Shown: piece by piece, positions 1 through 8,106 of the stretch | Position numbering within the stretch: the stretch's first letter is position 1 | Layout: each line of letters starts with the position of its first letter | From: Croceicoccus estronivorus | GTDB lineage: Bacteria > Pseudomonadota > Alphaproteobacteria > Sphingomonadales > Sphingomonadaceae | DNA length: 64,000 nucleotides | Direction: 5' to 3' | NCBI RefSeq assembly: GCF_001625325.1 | Contig: NZ_JRQQ01000004.1 | Coordinates: 44,385-108,384, forward strand | Translations under genes and position numbers: made by a program | Notes under the pieces: generated by a model | Seen by the model: only the letters and a program-made list of their open reading frames with translations | The model's database searches: none | Told to the model about the DNA's origin: nothing

Positions 1-1590
1 GAGATCGTTCGTGTCGATCGTTTGCGTGACGGCACGCTGTTCAGAGTGCCCGATAATGCGCTCCAGCAGAAAATCAGTCGGCCCTACGTCCATAATGCCC
101 TAAAGATGGCCAAGGGGGAAGTTTACCTCTCCCGCATCGATCTCAATCAGGAGCATGGCAGGATCGAAGTTCCCAATCGTCCGGTAATCAGGGCTGCAAC
201 CCCGGTCTTCTCTGAAGCGGGAGAACTGTTGGGGATTATTGTCATCAACGTCGATATGGGTCGAATCTTCGATATCATCGAGGGGCCAGGATCCAGTCAG
301 ATCGATTTCTATCTAACCAATCAGGATGGAGATTATCTGGACCATCCGGAGGTCGGAAAGAGGTTCGGTTTCGAGCTTGGCCGCCGATATCTGATACAGG
401 CCGAGTTTCCGGCACTGAAAGGTTTCGTCACAGGGAAAGCACCGGAGTTCGCCGGGATCGTCAATGGCCCGGCGGGGAAGGTTCTGGCTGTTGCGACCAA
501 GGTTCATTACGATCCGAATGACACCGGCCATTATGTGGTCATAAGCGAGATGTCGCCGGCGGATGAACTGGCGGCAAGCATGGCAAGCGTGCGTAATCGC
601 GCTGCGTTAGCGGCGGCAGTCGTCCTTGTGCTGGGCCTGGTTGCTGTTGCCTGGTTGGTCAAGGTGCTCTCTCGGCCGCTCAAGGAAATCAGCGATATGG
701 CCGTGGCCGTGGCGCATGGTGACCGCCGGGTGGACATTCAGCGTATCGGAACGCGCCGCGATGAAGTCGGTGTGCTTGCCCGCAGTTTCGAAACCATGGT
801 GGAGAAGGTGGATGCGCGAGAGGAAGAACTCGCCGCGGAGAAGCAGAAGCTGGAAAAGGCGAATGAGATGCTTGCTCGATCCAACGCGAAACTCACCCGC
901 TCGAACCAGGAATTGACGCAGTTCGCTTACGTAGCGTCGCACGATCTGCAAGAACCGTTGCGCATGGTCGATAGCTACATGGGGCTGATCGAGCGCCGTT
1001 ATAAAGGCAAGCTTGATGCCGATGCAGACGAATTCATCGGTTATGCGGTGGATGGTGCTCGCCGCATGAAGCGGTTGATCAACGAGCTGTTGTCCTACTC
1101 GCGTGTCAGTAACCGCCCGTTGAATGTCCGACAGGTGGATACGCGCGCAACGGTGGAGGGTTTGCTCGCGATGCTACGTGAACAGATCGAGCAGGTAGAT
1201 GGAGTGGTCCATATTGGCTCTCTGCCGACGATTGAGGCCGATGCTGGCCAGATCGAACGGTTGTTCACGAACCTCATCGGCAATGCTATCAAGTTCAGGG
1301 GAAATGCCCCACCGCGCATCAGGATATCGGCAAAACAAACGCGCGATATGTGGGAATTTTCGGTTGCCGATAACGGTATCGGCATCGAGCCCGAATTTCG
1401 CGAAAAGATATTCGAGATATTCGCCCGCCTGCACAGCCGCGAAATCTACGAAGGCACCGGTATCGGCCTGGCTGCCTGCAAACGTATCGTCGAATTGCAT
1501 GGTGGCACGATCTGGGTGGAATCTGCCCCCAATGGTGGCTCGATCTTCCGCTTCACATTGCCAGAACAACAGGATGAGGAACCCGTCTGA
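1..1590 (+). CDS. Cache-HAMP sensor histidine kinase (5' end outside window)
   Basis: The frame is open from the first base, so the true start lies upstream; 529 residues are visible. In order there is an extracytoplasmic Cache/PDC-like sensor (about 1-190), a hydrophobic helix (about 200-222), a HAMP segment (about 222-272), a short coiled coil, a HisKA domain with the phospho-acceptor His at about 314 in SHDLQEPLR, and an ATPase domain with N box (GNAIKF, about 427), G1 (DNGIGI, about 457) and G2 (GTGIGL, about 486). The SHDLQEP style of H-box is typical of kinases that pair with Rcp1-type regulators. The stop overlaps the next start (TGATG), so the Rcp1-like regulator downstream is the likely partner. 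The sensed ligand cannot be read from the sequence. Confidence 0.9.
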   Translation, partial: EIVRVDRLRDGTLFRVPDNALQQKISRPYVHNALKMAKGEVYLSRIDLNQEHGRIEVPNRPVIRAATPVFSEAGELLGIIVINVDMGRIFDIIEGPGSSQIDFYLTNQDGDYLDHPEVGKRFGFELGRRYLIQAEFPALKGFVTGKAPEFAGIVNGPAGKVLAVATKVHYDPNDTGHYVVISEMSPADELAASMASVRNRAALAAAVVLVLGLVAVAWLVKVLSRPLKEISDMAVAVAHGDRRVDIQRIGTRRDEVGVLARSFETMVEKVDAREEELAAEKQKLEKANEMLARSNAKLTRSNQELTQFAYVASHDLQEPLRMVDSYMGLIERRYKGKLDADADEFIGYAVDGARRMKRLINELLSYSRVSNRPLNVRQVDTRATVEGLLAMLREQIEQVDGVVHIGSLPTIEADAGQIERLFTNLIGNAIKFRGNAPPRIRISAKQTRDMWEFSVADNGIGIEPEFREKIFEIFARLHSREIYEGTGIGLAACKRIVELHGGTIWVESAPNGGSIFRFTLPEQQDEEPV

Positions 1591-2036
1591 TGCTGGATAC
1601 TGCACCGCGCGCGATTGAGATTTTGCTCGTCGAGGATAACCCGGCCGATATCAGGCTGACTCAGGAAGGCTTGAAGGAAGCCAAGGTCGCCAACAATTTG
1701 CAGGCAGTAACGAATGGGAGGGATGCACTCGATTTCCTGCATCAGCGTGGTGCGTTCACCGATGCGCCGCGGCCTGACCTCGTGCTGCTCGATCTCAACC
1801 TTCCCGGGCTCAGCGGTCATTCGGTGCTGGCCGAAATCAAGAAAGAGCCCAATCTGCTGATGATACCGGTCGTTGTCCTGACATCATCGGAATCGGAAGC
1901 CGATATTATTCGATCTTACGAAGAACACGCCAACTGCTTCATCTCGAAGCCGGTCGATTTCTCGAGTTTCCTCGACATTGTCGCGCGGATCGAAAGCTTC
2001 TGGTTTTCCATCGTGCGGCTGCCGCAGCCCGGCTGA
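1590..2036 (+). CDS. Rcp1-type single-domain response regulator
   Basis: This is a 148-residue stand-alone receiver with no output domain. The acidic pair is in VEDNPAD, the phospho-acceptor is Asp68 in LLDLNLPG, the Thr/Ser switch is in VLTSSE, and the conserved Lys is in ISKPVD. The VEDNPAD start and LTSSE motif are characteristic of the Rcp1/CheY-like family that works with phytochrome-like kinases. The start codon overlaps the stop of the upstream kinase by one base, so the two are translationally coupled. It probably relays phosphate or binds a partner protein rather than DNA. Confidence 0.92.
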   Translation: MLDTAPRAIEILLVEDNPADIRLTQEGLKEAKVANNLQAVTNGRDALDFLHQRGAFTDAPRPDLVLLDLNLPGLSGHSVLAEIKKEPNLLMIPVVVLTSSESEADIIRSYEEHANCFISKPVDFSSFLDIVARIESFWFSIVRLPQPG

Positions 2037-2174
2037 GAGTTGCTCCGTTTCCCGGCGGACGATGGCCCTGCGGTATTGGTACGGTATGTGAGATCGCGGC
2101 TTATTGTTGTCTTGGGGAAGGTACTGAATTTCAGAATGGTTCCTCAGGATATGCGCAAGGGTGCGGGTAAGAAG

Positions 2175-2813
2175 ATGAGTTTCGAAGAGGCGGGACGATC
2201 TTCCATCGTCTACGTGGTGGATGACGATGCGGGGGTCAGAGCGTCGCTTGTGGAGTTGCTGGAGGCGAACTCGATTTCCGCGCACCCATTTTCTGGCGCA
2301 GGGAACCTTCTCGATGCGTTGGACAATTTGCAGCCGGGCCTCTTGCTTGTCGATATTCGTATGCCTGATCGCAGTGGTATTGATTTGCTGTCGGACTTGC
2401 GTGCGGCGGACTGCTATTGGCCGGTTATCATCATGACCGCGCATGGGGAGATACCCCTTGCCGTGCGGGCAATGCGGCTTGGCGCGTTCGATTTTCTTGA
2501 AAAGCCGTTTTCCAACGACGTGCTGCAGGCGACCCTGAAAGACGGTTTTCAGATGTTGCATGAGACGGTCAAGAAATCGGATCGCGCAAGAATGGCGCGA
2601 AGGCTCCTTTTGTCGCTGAGCCCCCGCCAGAGACAGGTATTCGAAGGTGTGGTGAATGGGCTGACCAGCAAACAGATCGCCCAACTGCATGGGTTGAGCC
2701 CTCGAACGGTCGAGGCCTATCGTCTCGACATGATGAACAAATTGCAGCTGACCCAATTGGTGGATCTCATGGAGCTTAAGGCGGTGTTGCGGGAATGCCA
2801 GCTTGCGATTTGA
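2175..2813 (+). CDS. FixJ/NarL-like response regulator with LuxR-type HTH
   Basis: This is a 212-residue transcription factor. The N-terminal receiver has the acidic pocket in VVDDDAG, the phospho-acceptor Asp60 in VDIRMPD, the switch in IIMTAHGE and the Lys in FLEKPF. The C-terminal LuxR/GerE helix-turn-helix contains SPRQRQVFEG and SKQIAQLHGLSPRTVEAY. I chose the ATG at 2175 because the receiver starts right after it and AAGGG lies upstream; the frame is open back to 2040, so a longer N-terminus is possible. The last 11 bases overlap the next gene, a PAS histidine kinase, so the pair is probably a cognate FixL/FixJ-style system. Unlike the FixJ-like gene at 14596-15267, all phosphorylation residues are intact. 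Confidence 0.9.
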   Translation: MSFEEAGRSSIVYVVDDDAGVRASLVELLEANSISAHPFSGAGNLLDALDNLQPGLLLVDIRMPDRSGIDLLSDLRAADCYWPVIIMTAHGEIPLAVRAMRLGAFDFLEKPFSNDVLQATLKDGFQMLHETVKKSDRARMARRLLLSLSPRQRQVFEGVVNGLTSKQIAQLHGLSPRTVEAYRLDMMNKLQLTQLVDLMELKAVLRECQLAI

Positions 2814-4377
2814 GGATTGCCGGGGTGTCTGTGTCGAACGTATCCGCAAGCTGCGTTGGGATACACGGGAAGCGGCGCTTTCCTCCACAGCACTCCACCT
2901 GTCGATCCAGATACTCGTTCGCTCGGTAGCGCCGAAGGTGATCCTCTGGGGCAGGGATTTCACCACCTATTACAACGACAACGTCATGGGGCTTTTCGAG
3001 GATGACAGTGGTGATGGCATTGGCATGCCATTCCCTGAATTCCGCCCGAAGATATGGGAACGCATTCGCGATCAGGTGAGGCTGGCCTTTGAGGGTGTTC
3101 CTTGCGGCAGCAGTGACGTGGCACTCCGGACGGGGAATATTCCGGGCCAGATTGTATACTATCAGTTCTGCTACACTCCCATTCCGGGTGAAGGAGGCCT
3201 GCCGGCGGGAGTCCTGATAGATATTCAGGATGTTACGCGGGTGCGGCGGGATTCAGAGATCTTGCGGATCGAAAACCACCGTCTCAACCGGCTTTTCGCC
3301 GAGGCGCCGGTCTTTTTCTCCCTCGCGGTGGGCCCTGAATTCCGGATTGTCTACGCGAACAACGCCCTTGAAAGACTTCTCGGTGGCCGGCCGTTGATCG
3401 GAATGACTGTCGCAGACGCTGTTCCAGAGATGGAAGAGCAGGGTTTTCTCGATATTCTCCGACAGGTTTACGAGAGTGGCCGGCCATGGGTGGGTTCCGA
3501 TGTCGAAATGACCTTGCGCCACCCCGAAACCAGGGAAGAGGCTCTTCGCTACGTCGACTTCGTCTTTCAGCCCGTGCATCTCGGATATGGCAGTGAACCG
3601 GGAGTTATCGCAGTCGGCTATGACGTGACGGCCAGGCACATGGCGGAGATCGATGCGGAGCAGCTGCGTCGTCAGTTACTTCACGCCTCAAGAATTAACG
3701 CCATGGATACGATGGCCATGACCGTTGCACACGAGCTGAATCAACCTCTGGCGGCAGTGAGCAACTACATCGCGGCGGCTTCTAGCCTGTTGAACGAAAG
3801 CAACGCCAATGCAGGACGCTTGCTCAAGGCTGCCGCAGATGAAGTCGAGCGGGCGGGGGATGTCATTCGCCGCATGAGATCTCTGGTTCGTTCGGGTCGG
3901 GCAAATCGGGCACGCGTCTCACTTCACAGCGTCTTTGTTCGTGCCGTCAGGCTGATTGAGGCGACGGAGCATCACGATGTCGTGTTTACGCTCGATCTCG
4001 GTGAGGGGGCGAGCCATGTGATGGCCGACGAGGTGCAATTGGAGCAGGTCATGGTCAATCTGTTCCGCAATGCGATCCACGCTTCGCGGGAGAGTGAACG
4101 AAAGGAGGTCATCCTGCGGTCGGAACCGTTAGATGGTTGTGAGCGCATTGCTGTGACTGTCAGGGATTTCGGCCACGGATTTGGGCCGGAAGAACTCGAT
4201 CACCCATTTGACCGGGTCGGACAAAGTGAAGGAGGGGGGCTCGGGCTCGGATTGCCTCTCACACGGACGATCATAGAGGCAAACGGGGGCACGATTGTAG
4301 TTGCAAATGCCTCACCTTGCGGCGCAATCTTTACTTTGGTTATGGATCGCTCGGAGATGCCCACGGAGGAGGAGTAG
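2803..4377 (+). CDS. PAS-domain sensor histidine kinase (FixL-like)
   Basis: This cytoplasmic kinase has 524 residues and no clear membrane segment. The first PAS-like domain (about 25-145) contains the ILWGRDF...YNDN pattern common in soluble PAS kinases. A second PAS domain (about 160-275) ends in VGYDVTARH. HisKA has His310 in AHELNQPLAA, followed by N box (NLFRNAIHAS), G1 (DFGHGFG) and G2 (GLGLGLPL). The only upstream in-frame start I see is TTG at 2803, inside the end of the regulator gene, which suggests coupled translation. No haem-binding His is obvious, so oxygen sensing is not supported. It is convergent with the c-di-GMP gene at 4443-6188. Confidence 0.87.
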   Translation: MRFEDCRGVCVERIRKLRWDTREAALSSTALHLSIQILVRSVAPKVILWGRDFTTYYNDNVMGLFEDDSGDGIGMPFPEFRPKIWERIRDQVRLAFEGVPCGSSDVALRTGNIPGQIVYYQFCYTPIPGEGGLPAGVLIDIQDVTRVRRDSEILRIENHRLNRLFAEAPVFFSLAVGPEFRIVYANNALERLLGGRPLIGMTVADAVPEMEEQGFLDILRQVYESGRPWVGSDVEMTLRHPETREEALRYVDFVFQPVHLGYGSEPGVIAVGYDVTARHMAEIDAEQLRRQLLHASRINAMDTMAMTVAHELNQPLAAVSNYIAAASSLLNESNANAGRLLKAAADEVERAGDVIRRMRSLVRSGRANRARVSLHSVFVRAVRLIEATEHHDVVFTLDLGEGASHVMADEVQLEQVMVNLFRNAIHASRESERKEVILRSEPLDGCERIAVTVRDFGHGFGPEELDHPFDRVGQSEGGGLGLGLPLTRTIIEANGGTIVVANASPCGAIFTLVMDRSEMPTEEE

Positions 4378-4442
4378 TTTTACTCTGCCTTTCACGTTTC
4401 GGTATTGCATGGCGTCGGGTCCGTCGGGCACAGATGCGTGTT

Positions 4443-6188
4443 TCAGGCGTGGGAGCGGTGCTGACGCAATAAATCGCGAATTTGCATGGCCGGGACAGCT
4501 TTCGAAAAGATAAAGCCCTGAATCTCGCTGCATCCCAGGGCAGTCACCATAGCCTTCTGTCCTTCCGTTTCGACCCCCTCCGCAGTGGTGTCCATTCGCA
4601 GGCTTTCGGCCAGATTGGTTACGGCCCGGACGATCGCGTTGGCCTCTCCGCTAGTCGACAAACCCTGAACGAACGACTGATCGATCTTGATCTTGTTGAA
4701 AGGGTGCTTCTGCAAGTAGCTGAGTGAGGAATAACCGGTTCCGAAATCGTCCATGGCGATCCGGACACCGATATTCTGCAATTCCGCCAATATCTCGAGA
4801 GTCTGTTCCGTATCGTCGAGCAAAACGGATTCCGTAATTTCCAACTCCAGACGTCCGGCCGGCAGGCCCGACGCTGTCAATCCGGAAATAACGGAATTGA
4901 TCAGATCGCGGCTGCGAAATTGCACTGCGGAAACATTGACGGATACCATCACTTCCTTTGGCCATTTCGCAGCTTCGAGGCAGGCCGTATTCATGACCCA
5001 ATCGCCGATATTGTTAATCAGGCCGATCTCTTCGGCGACGGATATGAACTCGCTTGGCCCGACGAGCCCCCTCGTGGGATGGTTCCAGCGGATCAGCGCT
5101 TCACAGGAAGTGATCCGGTTCGTCGCCAGGCACAGCAGCGGCTGGTAGTGGACTTCGAATTCACTCCTGGCGAAGGCGGATCGCAATTCCATTTCCAGAT
5201 TGCGGCGCGCGGCCATTCTGGTGTCCATCCCGTTTTCGAAAAAGGTGCATGCCCCGCGCCCGCTCCGCTTCGCCTGATAGAGCGCGAGGTCGGCTTTCTT
5301 GAAAAGCTCTTCGCCACTCAACCCGTCCTGCGGGGCAAGGGCTATGCCAATGCTGGCGTCGATTTCTACAAGGTGGCCTTGAAGATTGAACGGGTTCCGC
5401 AGCGACTGACGCACACGTTCCGCCAATGCTGCGGCTTGGGCCGGACTGGAGAGGTCGGTCGATACGATCGCAAAGTCGTCACCCCCGAAGCGGGCAATCT
5501 GATCGTGCGAGCGGCGGCTGCAATGGCGGATGCGTTCAGCGGCCTCCTTCAGCAACTGGTCGCCGATGTTGTGCCCCAAGGCATCATTGGTCGTCTTGAA
5601 ATTATCCAGATCAAGAAAGAGTACGGCAATCAGCTTGGATGGAGGTCGGCGTTCCAGTGCTTCGTCCAGTTGGTCGCACAATGCGGAACGGTTGATCAGG
5701 TCCGTCAATGAATCGTGCCGTGCCAGATGTTCGATCTGCTGTCTGGCCAACTGTTGTTGTGTGGTGTCTTCATGCGTCACCAGCCACCCGCCCGATGGAA
5801 GGGGGGTGCTGATGAAGTGAATGGTCCGGCCATCGTCGGCCATAATGTCGCCCGTCACTTCCTGTGCGGGAGAGAGCGAATTTTGCAGTTGCCGACAATA
5901 CTGAATTTCGCGGACCGTAGGAACATTCGCGAGATGCCGTCGTGTGAAAAGATCGAGTAACGGAACCCCGGTTCGGATTTCATCTTCAGCAAAGCCATGC
6001 ATCCTGCGATAGCGGTCATTGACGAAGGTGACGTGGCCCTGCGCGTCGAAAAGGACCACACCGTGCGGCAGCATATTCAGCAGCTCGGGAGTCGTGGCTT
6101 GAGCGCCGGGTGGATATTCCTGCTCCCCATCGCCTGAGGGAAATGTTCTGCTCCCACTTCGCGAAGTTGGCTTGGGTGATATGGTCAT
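4443..6188 (-). CDS. PAS-GGDEF(degenerate)-EAL c-di-GMP enzyme
   Basis: A 581-residue protein. A PAS domain (about 35-145) is followed by a diguanylate-cyclase domain with GGDDF at 235-239 in place of GGDEF/GGEEF; an inhibitory-site RxxD (RSHD) sits five residues before it. The EAL domain starts at EALIRW (363) and keeps the usual phosphodiesterase residues: NVS, the Glu in EITES, DDFGTG, the Lys in KIDQSF and the Glu in AEGVET. The fourth GGDEF residue is normally Glu, so cyclase activity is doubtful, while the phosphodiesterase looks intact. The net role is probably c-di-GMP breakdown with GTP sensing by the GGDDF domain. It lies 42 bp downstream of the PilZ gene on the same strand, so the two likely form an operon. 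Confidence 0.9.
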   Translation of the reverse strand: MTISPKPTSRSGSRTFPSGDGEQEYPPGAQATTPELLNMLPHGVVLFDAQGHVTFVNDRYRRMHGFAEDEIRTGVPLLDLFTRRHLANVPTVREIQYCRQLQNSLSPAQEVTGDIMADDGRTIHFISTPLPSGGWLVTHEDTTQQQLARQQIEHLARHDSLTDLINRSALCDQLDEALERRPPSKLIAVLFLDLDNFKTTNDALGHNIGDQLLKEAAERIRHCSRRSHDQIARFGGDDFAIVSTDLSSPAQAAALAERVRQSLRNPFNLQGHLVEIDASIGIALAPQDGLSGEELFKKADLALYQAKRSGRGACTFFENGMDTRMAARRNLEMELRSAFARSEFEVHYQPLLCLATNRITSCEALIRWNHPTRGLVGPSEFISVAEEIGLINNIGDWVMNTACLEAAKWPKEVMVSVNVSAVQFRSRDLINSVISGLTASGLPAGRLELEITESVLLDDTEQTLEILAELQNIGVRIAMDDFGTGYSSLSYLQKHPFNKIKIDQSFVQGLSTSGEANAIVRAVTNLAESLRMDTTAEGVETEGQKAMVTALGCSEIQGFIFSKAVPAMQIRDLLRQHRSHA

Positions 6189-6230
6189 GGCCGTCTTTTC
6201 CCCCTGTTGAGCGCATGCCGGTACGAAACG

Positions 6231-6722
6231 TCAGTTTCTGGCAATGGCGCTCCCGACGGTGTCGCTCAGCAGCAGGAAATCCTGAGCGATTGTATGAGCA
6301 ATAAGAAATGCAAGCGTTGCTCCGGCACCTGTCACAGCCACCCACTGCAGGGAGCGCGAAACCGTTTGGGTCAGTTGCTGGCGCTCGATATCCAAAGGTT
6401 CGCGTGGTCGGAGAACACCAGGTGCGGTCGATGCATCTATGGCGATGGTTTGAAATTTGGAGCCGCCCAGGATAATCCGCTCGCGTGTAAAGACGCCGAT
6501 TTCCTGGCTGTTGGTCCAGACTACGCGACCCGCGAGTTCGCGGCCATCGAGACGGATAGCGATATATGATCTGGTGGGTGGGGGATACTCGCACGAGAGC
6601 ATCATGCCGTGCGACGAGACATTGTGGACGCGGGCTTTTTGCGCGCTCATGTCGGACAGAAGGTTCGCTTCGAGGAACACTCTCTGTCTGGGCTCGCGTG
6701 CCTTGTGGCTTTGCCCGGTCAT
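6231..6722 (-). CDS. PilZ-domain protein with C-terminal membrane helix
   Basis: About 163 residues from the ATG at 6722; an alternative TTG start lies at 6731. Residues about 8-95 form a PilZ domain: an Arg-rich start (REPRQR) corresponds to the RxxxR c-di-GMP-binding motif, and NVSSHG matches the second motif NxSxxG. The C-terminal part has a hydrophobic helix (about 127-150, AVTGAGATLAFLIAH), so the receptor is probably anchored in the inner membrane. No strong ribosome-binding site is visible for either start. It is the first gene of a two-gene minus-strand unit with the GGDDF-EAL protein and is divergent from the adhesin locus, which makes it a candidate effector for surface attachment. 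Confidence 0.85.
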   Translation of the reverse strand: MTGQSHKAREPRQRVFLEANLLSDMSAQKARVHNVSSHGMMLSCEYPPPTRSYIAIRLDGRELAGRVVWTNSQEIGVFTRERIILGGSKFQTIAIDASTAPGVLRPREPLDIERQQLTQTVSRSLQWVAVTGAGATLAFLIAHTIAQDFLLLSDTVGSAIARN

Positions 6723-7345
6723 GGCTTGCAATCGACCGTAAGCGGGAGATCGCTGGCACTGATACGGGATAGGGTGCCGTCACGCACTGCGGAAATATAT
6801 ATGGCACCCGAAAAGCGGTTCCGGCTTGCCGGGACTTCTATGCAAAAGCCCATCATTGCTTATCTCCCGCATCGTATTTCTGGCTCGATGCAATATCAAT
6901 TTACAACCCGGTCTTTAATAATGACTGGAATAAATAATATGCAATGCACCCTACCGTATAAAAACGGTATGACGAAGGCGGCTTGCTGCTACTCGCAGGT
7001 GAGCCTGAATGCGGCGGGAACAGGGTGCTCCAAGCACCGCTTTCCGGTACTCCATCGGTCTGCAGGTAAATATCGCGAAGCCAGCTTAGCTGGCGATTGT
7101 TGCAGTCCCAAGTCCGTTATCCAGGGCAGTTTACAAGTTCATCAAAATCGGCCTTCCGCACGATAGCCGCCGTATCGGCGCTGCTTGACGTTAACCTTCC
7201 GCTGATTATGGAAAATTTAACCATTTACACAAATTTTTCCATATTTCCCAATCCATTGTGAACCCACAATTCACCTCTATACCGTAATGTCCACATATTG
7301 TGGAGAGCCCCCATATGCCGCGATGTTTAGTTAATCCGAGGGCTA

Positions 7346-7504
7346 ATGGAGGGGGCAGTCGGTTTTACAAAATTCCTGCATGACAATCGCAACGAAACAT
7401 CCGCGAGATATCCTTCGCGGATGTCTTTGGGGATAGCGTTGTTTGGCGTTGGCGCGTTGCTGTGCGCCTGTTTGCGTGAGCGTTATGCGGGGATTGTTGG
7501 ATAG
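7346..7504 (+). CDS. Possible small membrane protein (52 codons)
   Basis: A 52-codon frame opens with ATG at 7346, just after GAGGG (7338-7342), and ends at TAG 62 bp before the secreted-protein gene. The product has a polar N-terminus, a hydrophobic stretch at about 26-41 (SLGIALFGVGALL) and two Cys in LLCAC, ending in a basic RER segment. The spacing from GAGGG to ATG is only 3 nt, which is poor, and a 10-bp inverted repeat (7397-7424) runs through the frame. It could equally be untranslated leader RNA. I recognise no family. Confidence 0.28.
   Translation: MEGAVGFTKFLHDNRNETSARYPSRMSLGIALFGVGALLCACLRERYAGIVG
7397..7424 (+). repeat. Perfect inverted repeat upstream of adhesin operon
   Basis: ACATCCGCG (7397-7405) is matched exactly by CGCGGATGT (7416-7424). 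The next pair (A7406/T7415) extends the arms to 10 bp with an 8-nt loop. The right arm is followed by CTTTGG, which is too weak a U-tract for a confident terminator. It could be a leader hairpin or an operator. Confidence 0.6.
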
Positions 7505-7511
7505 CCGACTC

Positions 7512-7540
7512 TTGACTCGATCTTCCGCTCTATTTGAATA
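7512..7540 (+). promoter_or_regulatory. Candidate promoter of adhesin operon
   Basis: TTGACT (7512-7517) is followed after 17 bases by TGAATA (7535-7540), giving a plausible -35 and a weak -10. This lies 27 bp before the first gene of the operon, leaving a short leader that carries the ribosome-binding site AGGGGAT (about 7555-7561). A start further upstream in the long leader is also possible. Confidence 0.35.
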
Positions 7541-7566
7541 GATCCCGCCATATCAGGGGATAAATA

Positions 7567-8097
7567 ATGCTACGTAATTGCGTAATTGCGATATTTCTAT
7601 CGTCCAGCCTTCTTTCGACGCCTGCGCTTGCGAACAACGTGGGTGAGAACTGGGCTTGGCAGTTCGACACATCTGCCGACAAGGTGAACAAGGCGGCAGT
7701 CTTGGACATGCTGGAGAAGAAGAAGAGCGGTTACTATTCACCGCCGACTTACATCACGAATATTGAGCGGCAATATAATTGCAACGTTTCGGCGACTGCT
7801 ACGGGCAATGAGGGGACGAATACCAACCTCGCGAATTCGCCGACGACTTCGGGTCCTACTTCCAACGCAACCGGCAACGACAATACCACCGACATCGGGG
7901 GATGGCGCGGGGATAGCCAAGCCTCCAACGACCAGGACAACGACGGCAGCGTCAAGGCTTCGGTCGATGGTTCGGTGAGCGCGAATGTGAGCGGCTCTCC
8001 GGAGCAGGCTCTCAACTCGACGCAGACGAACAGTGGCGATCAATCGGCCAGTGTCGACGGCAGCACCGCCTGTCATTTCGCTAACGTGCTGAACTAA
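7567..8097 (+). CDS. Small secreted protein of CsgG/HfaB adhesin locus
   Basis: A 176-residue protein with a Sec signal peptide (cleavage probably after ALA, about residue 22). The mature N-terminus has an unfamiliar block (GENWAWQF ... EKKKSGYY, about 26-60). The rest is rich in Asn, Ser, Thr and Gly, with VSATATGN and repeated S/T-N-G runs, and two Cys (in YNCNV and TACHF). VSATATGN resembles the A-x-A-x-GN core repeated in the giant protein two genes downstream. By position it corresponds to HfaA or a curlin-like minor subunit, and it may be a nucleator or partner of the fibre. I see no clear identity with characterised HfaA, so this is inference from context. AGGGGAT precedes the ATG, and the CsgG gene starts 10 bp after its stop. 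Confidence 0.7.
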   Translation: MLRNCVIAIFLSSSLLSTPALANNVGENWAWQFDTSADKVNKAAVLDMLEKKKSGYYSPPTYITNIERQYNCNVSATATGNEGTNTNLANSPTTSGPTSNATGNDNTTDIGGWRGDSQASNDQDNDGSVKASVDGSVSANVSGSPEQALNSTQTNSGDQSASVDGSTACHFANVLN

Positions 8098-8106
8098 GGG
8101 GCTGAC

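Larger units (their letters stand above)
6732..7566. other. Long intergenic leader between PilZ gene and adhesin locus
   Basis: No convincing standard gene is present in these 835 bases. The stretch 7190-7310 is clearly AT-rich compared with its surroundings. It holds several inverted repeats: TACCGT/ACGGTA (6952-6969), GCCAGC/GCTGGC with a 3-nt loop (7080-7094), CCACA/TGTGG (7291-7303) and a 10-bp arm pair (7397-7424). ACCGTA occurs three times in the same direction (6735, 6953, 7281). A CtrA-like half site (TTAACCAT) lies near 7218. A short reading frame at 7346-7504 is listed separately. The length and structure suggest complex promoter control of the divergent c-di-GMP and adhesin genes. 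Confidence 0.5.

Noticed and set aside
1884..2966. A 360-codon minus-strand open frame
   Set aside because: It is antisense to the FixJ-like regulator and has no family features.
6609..7166. A 185-codon plus-strand frame before the adhesin leader
   Set aside because: Its first part is antisense to the PilZ gene and the rest has mixed composition without a ribosome-binding site or recognisable domain.
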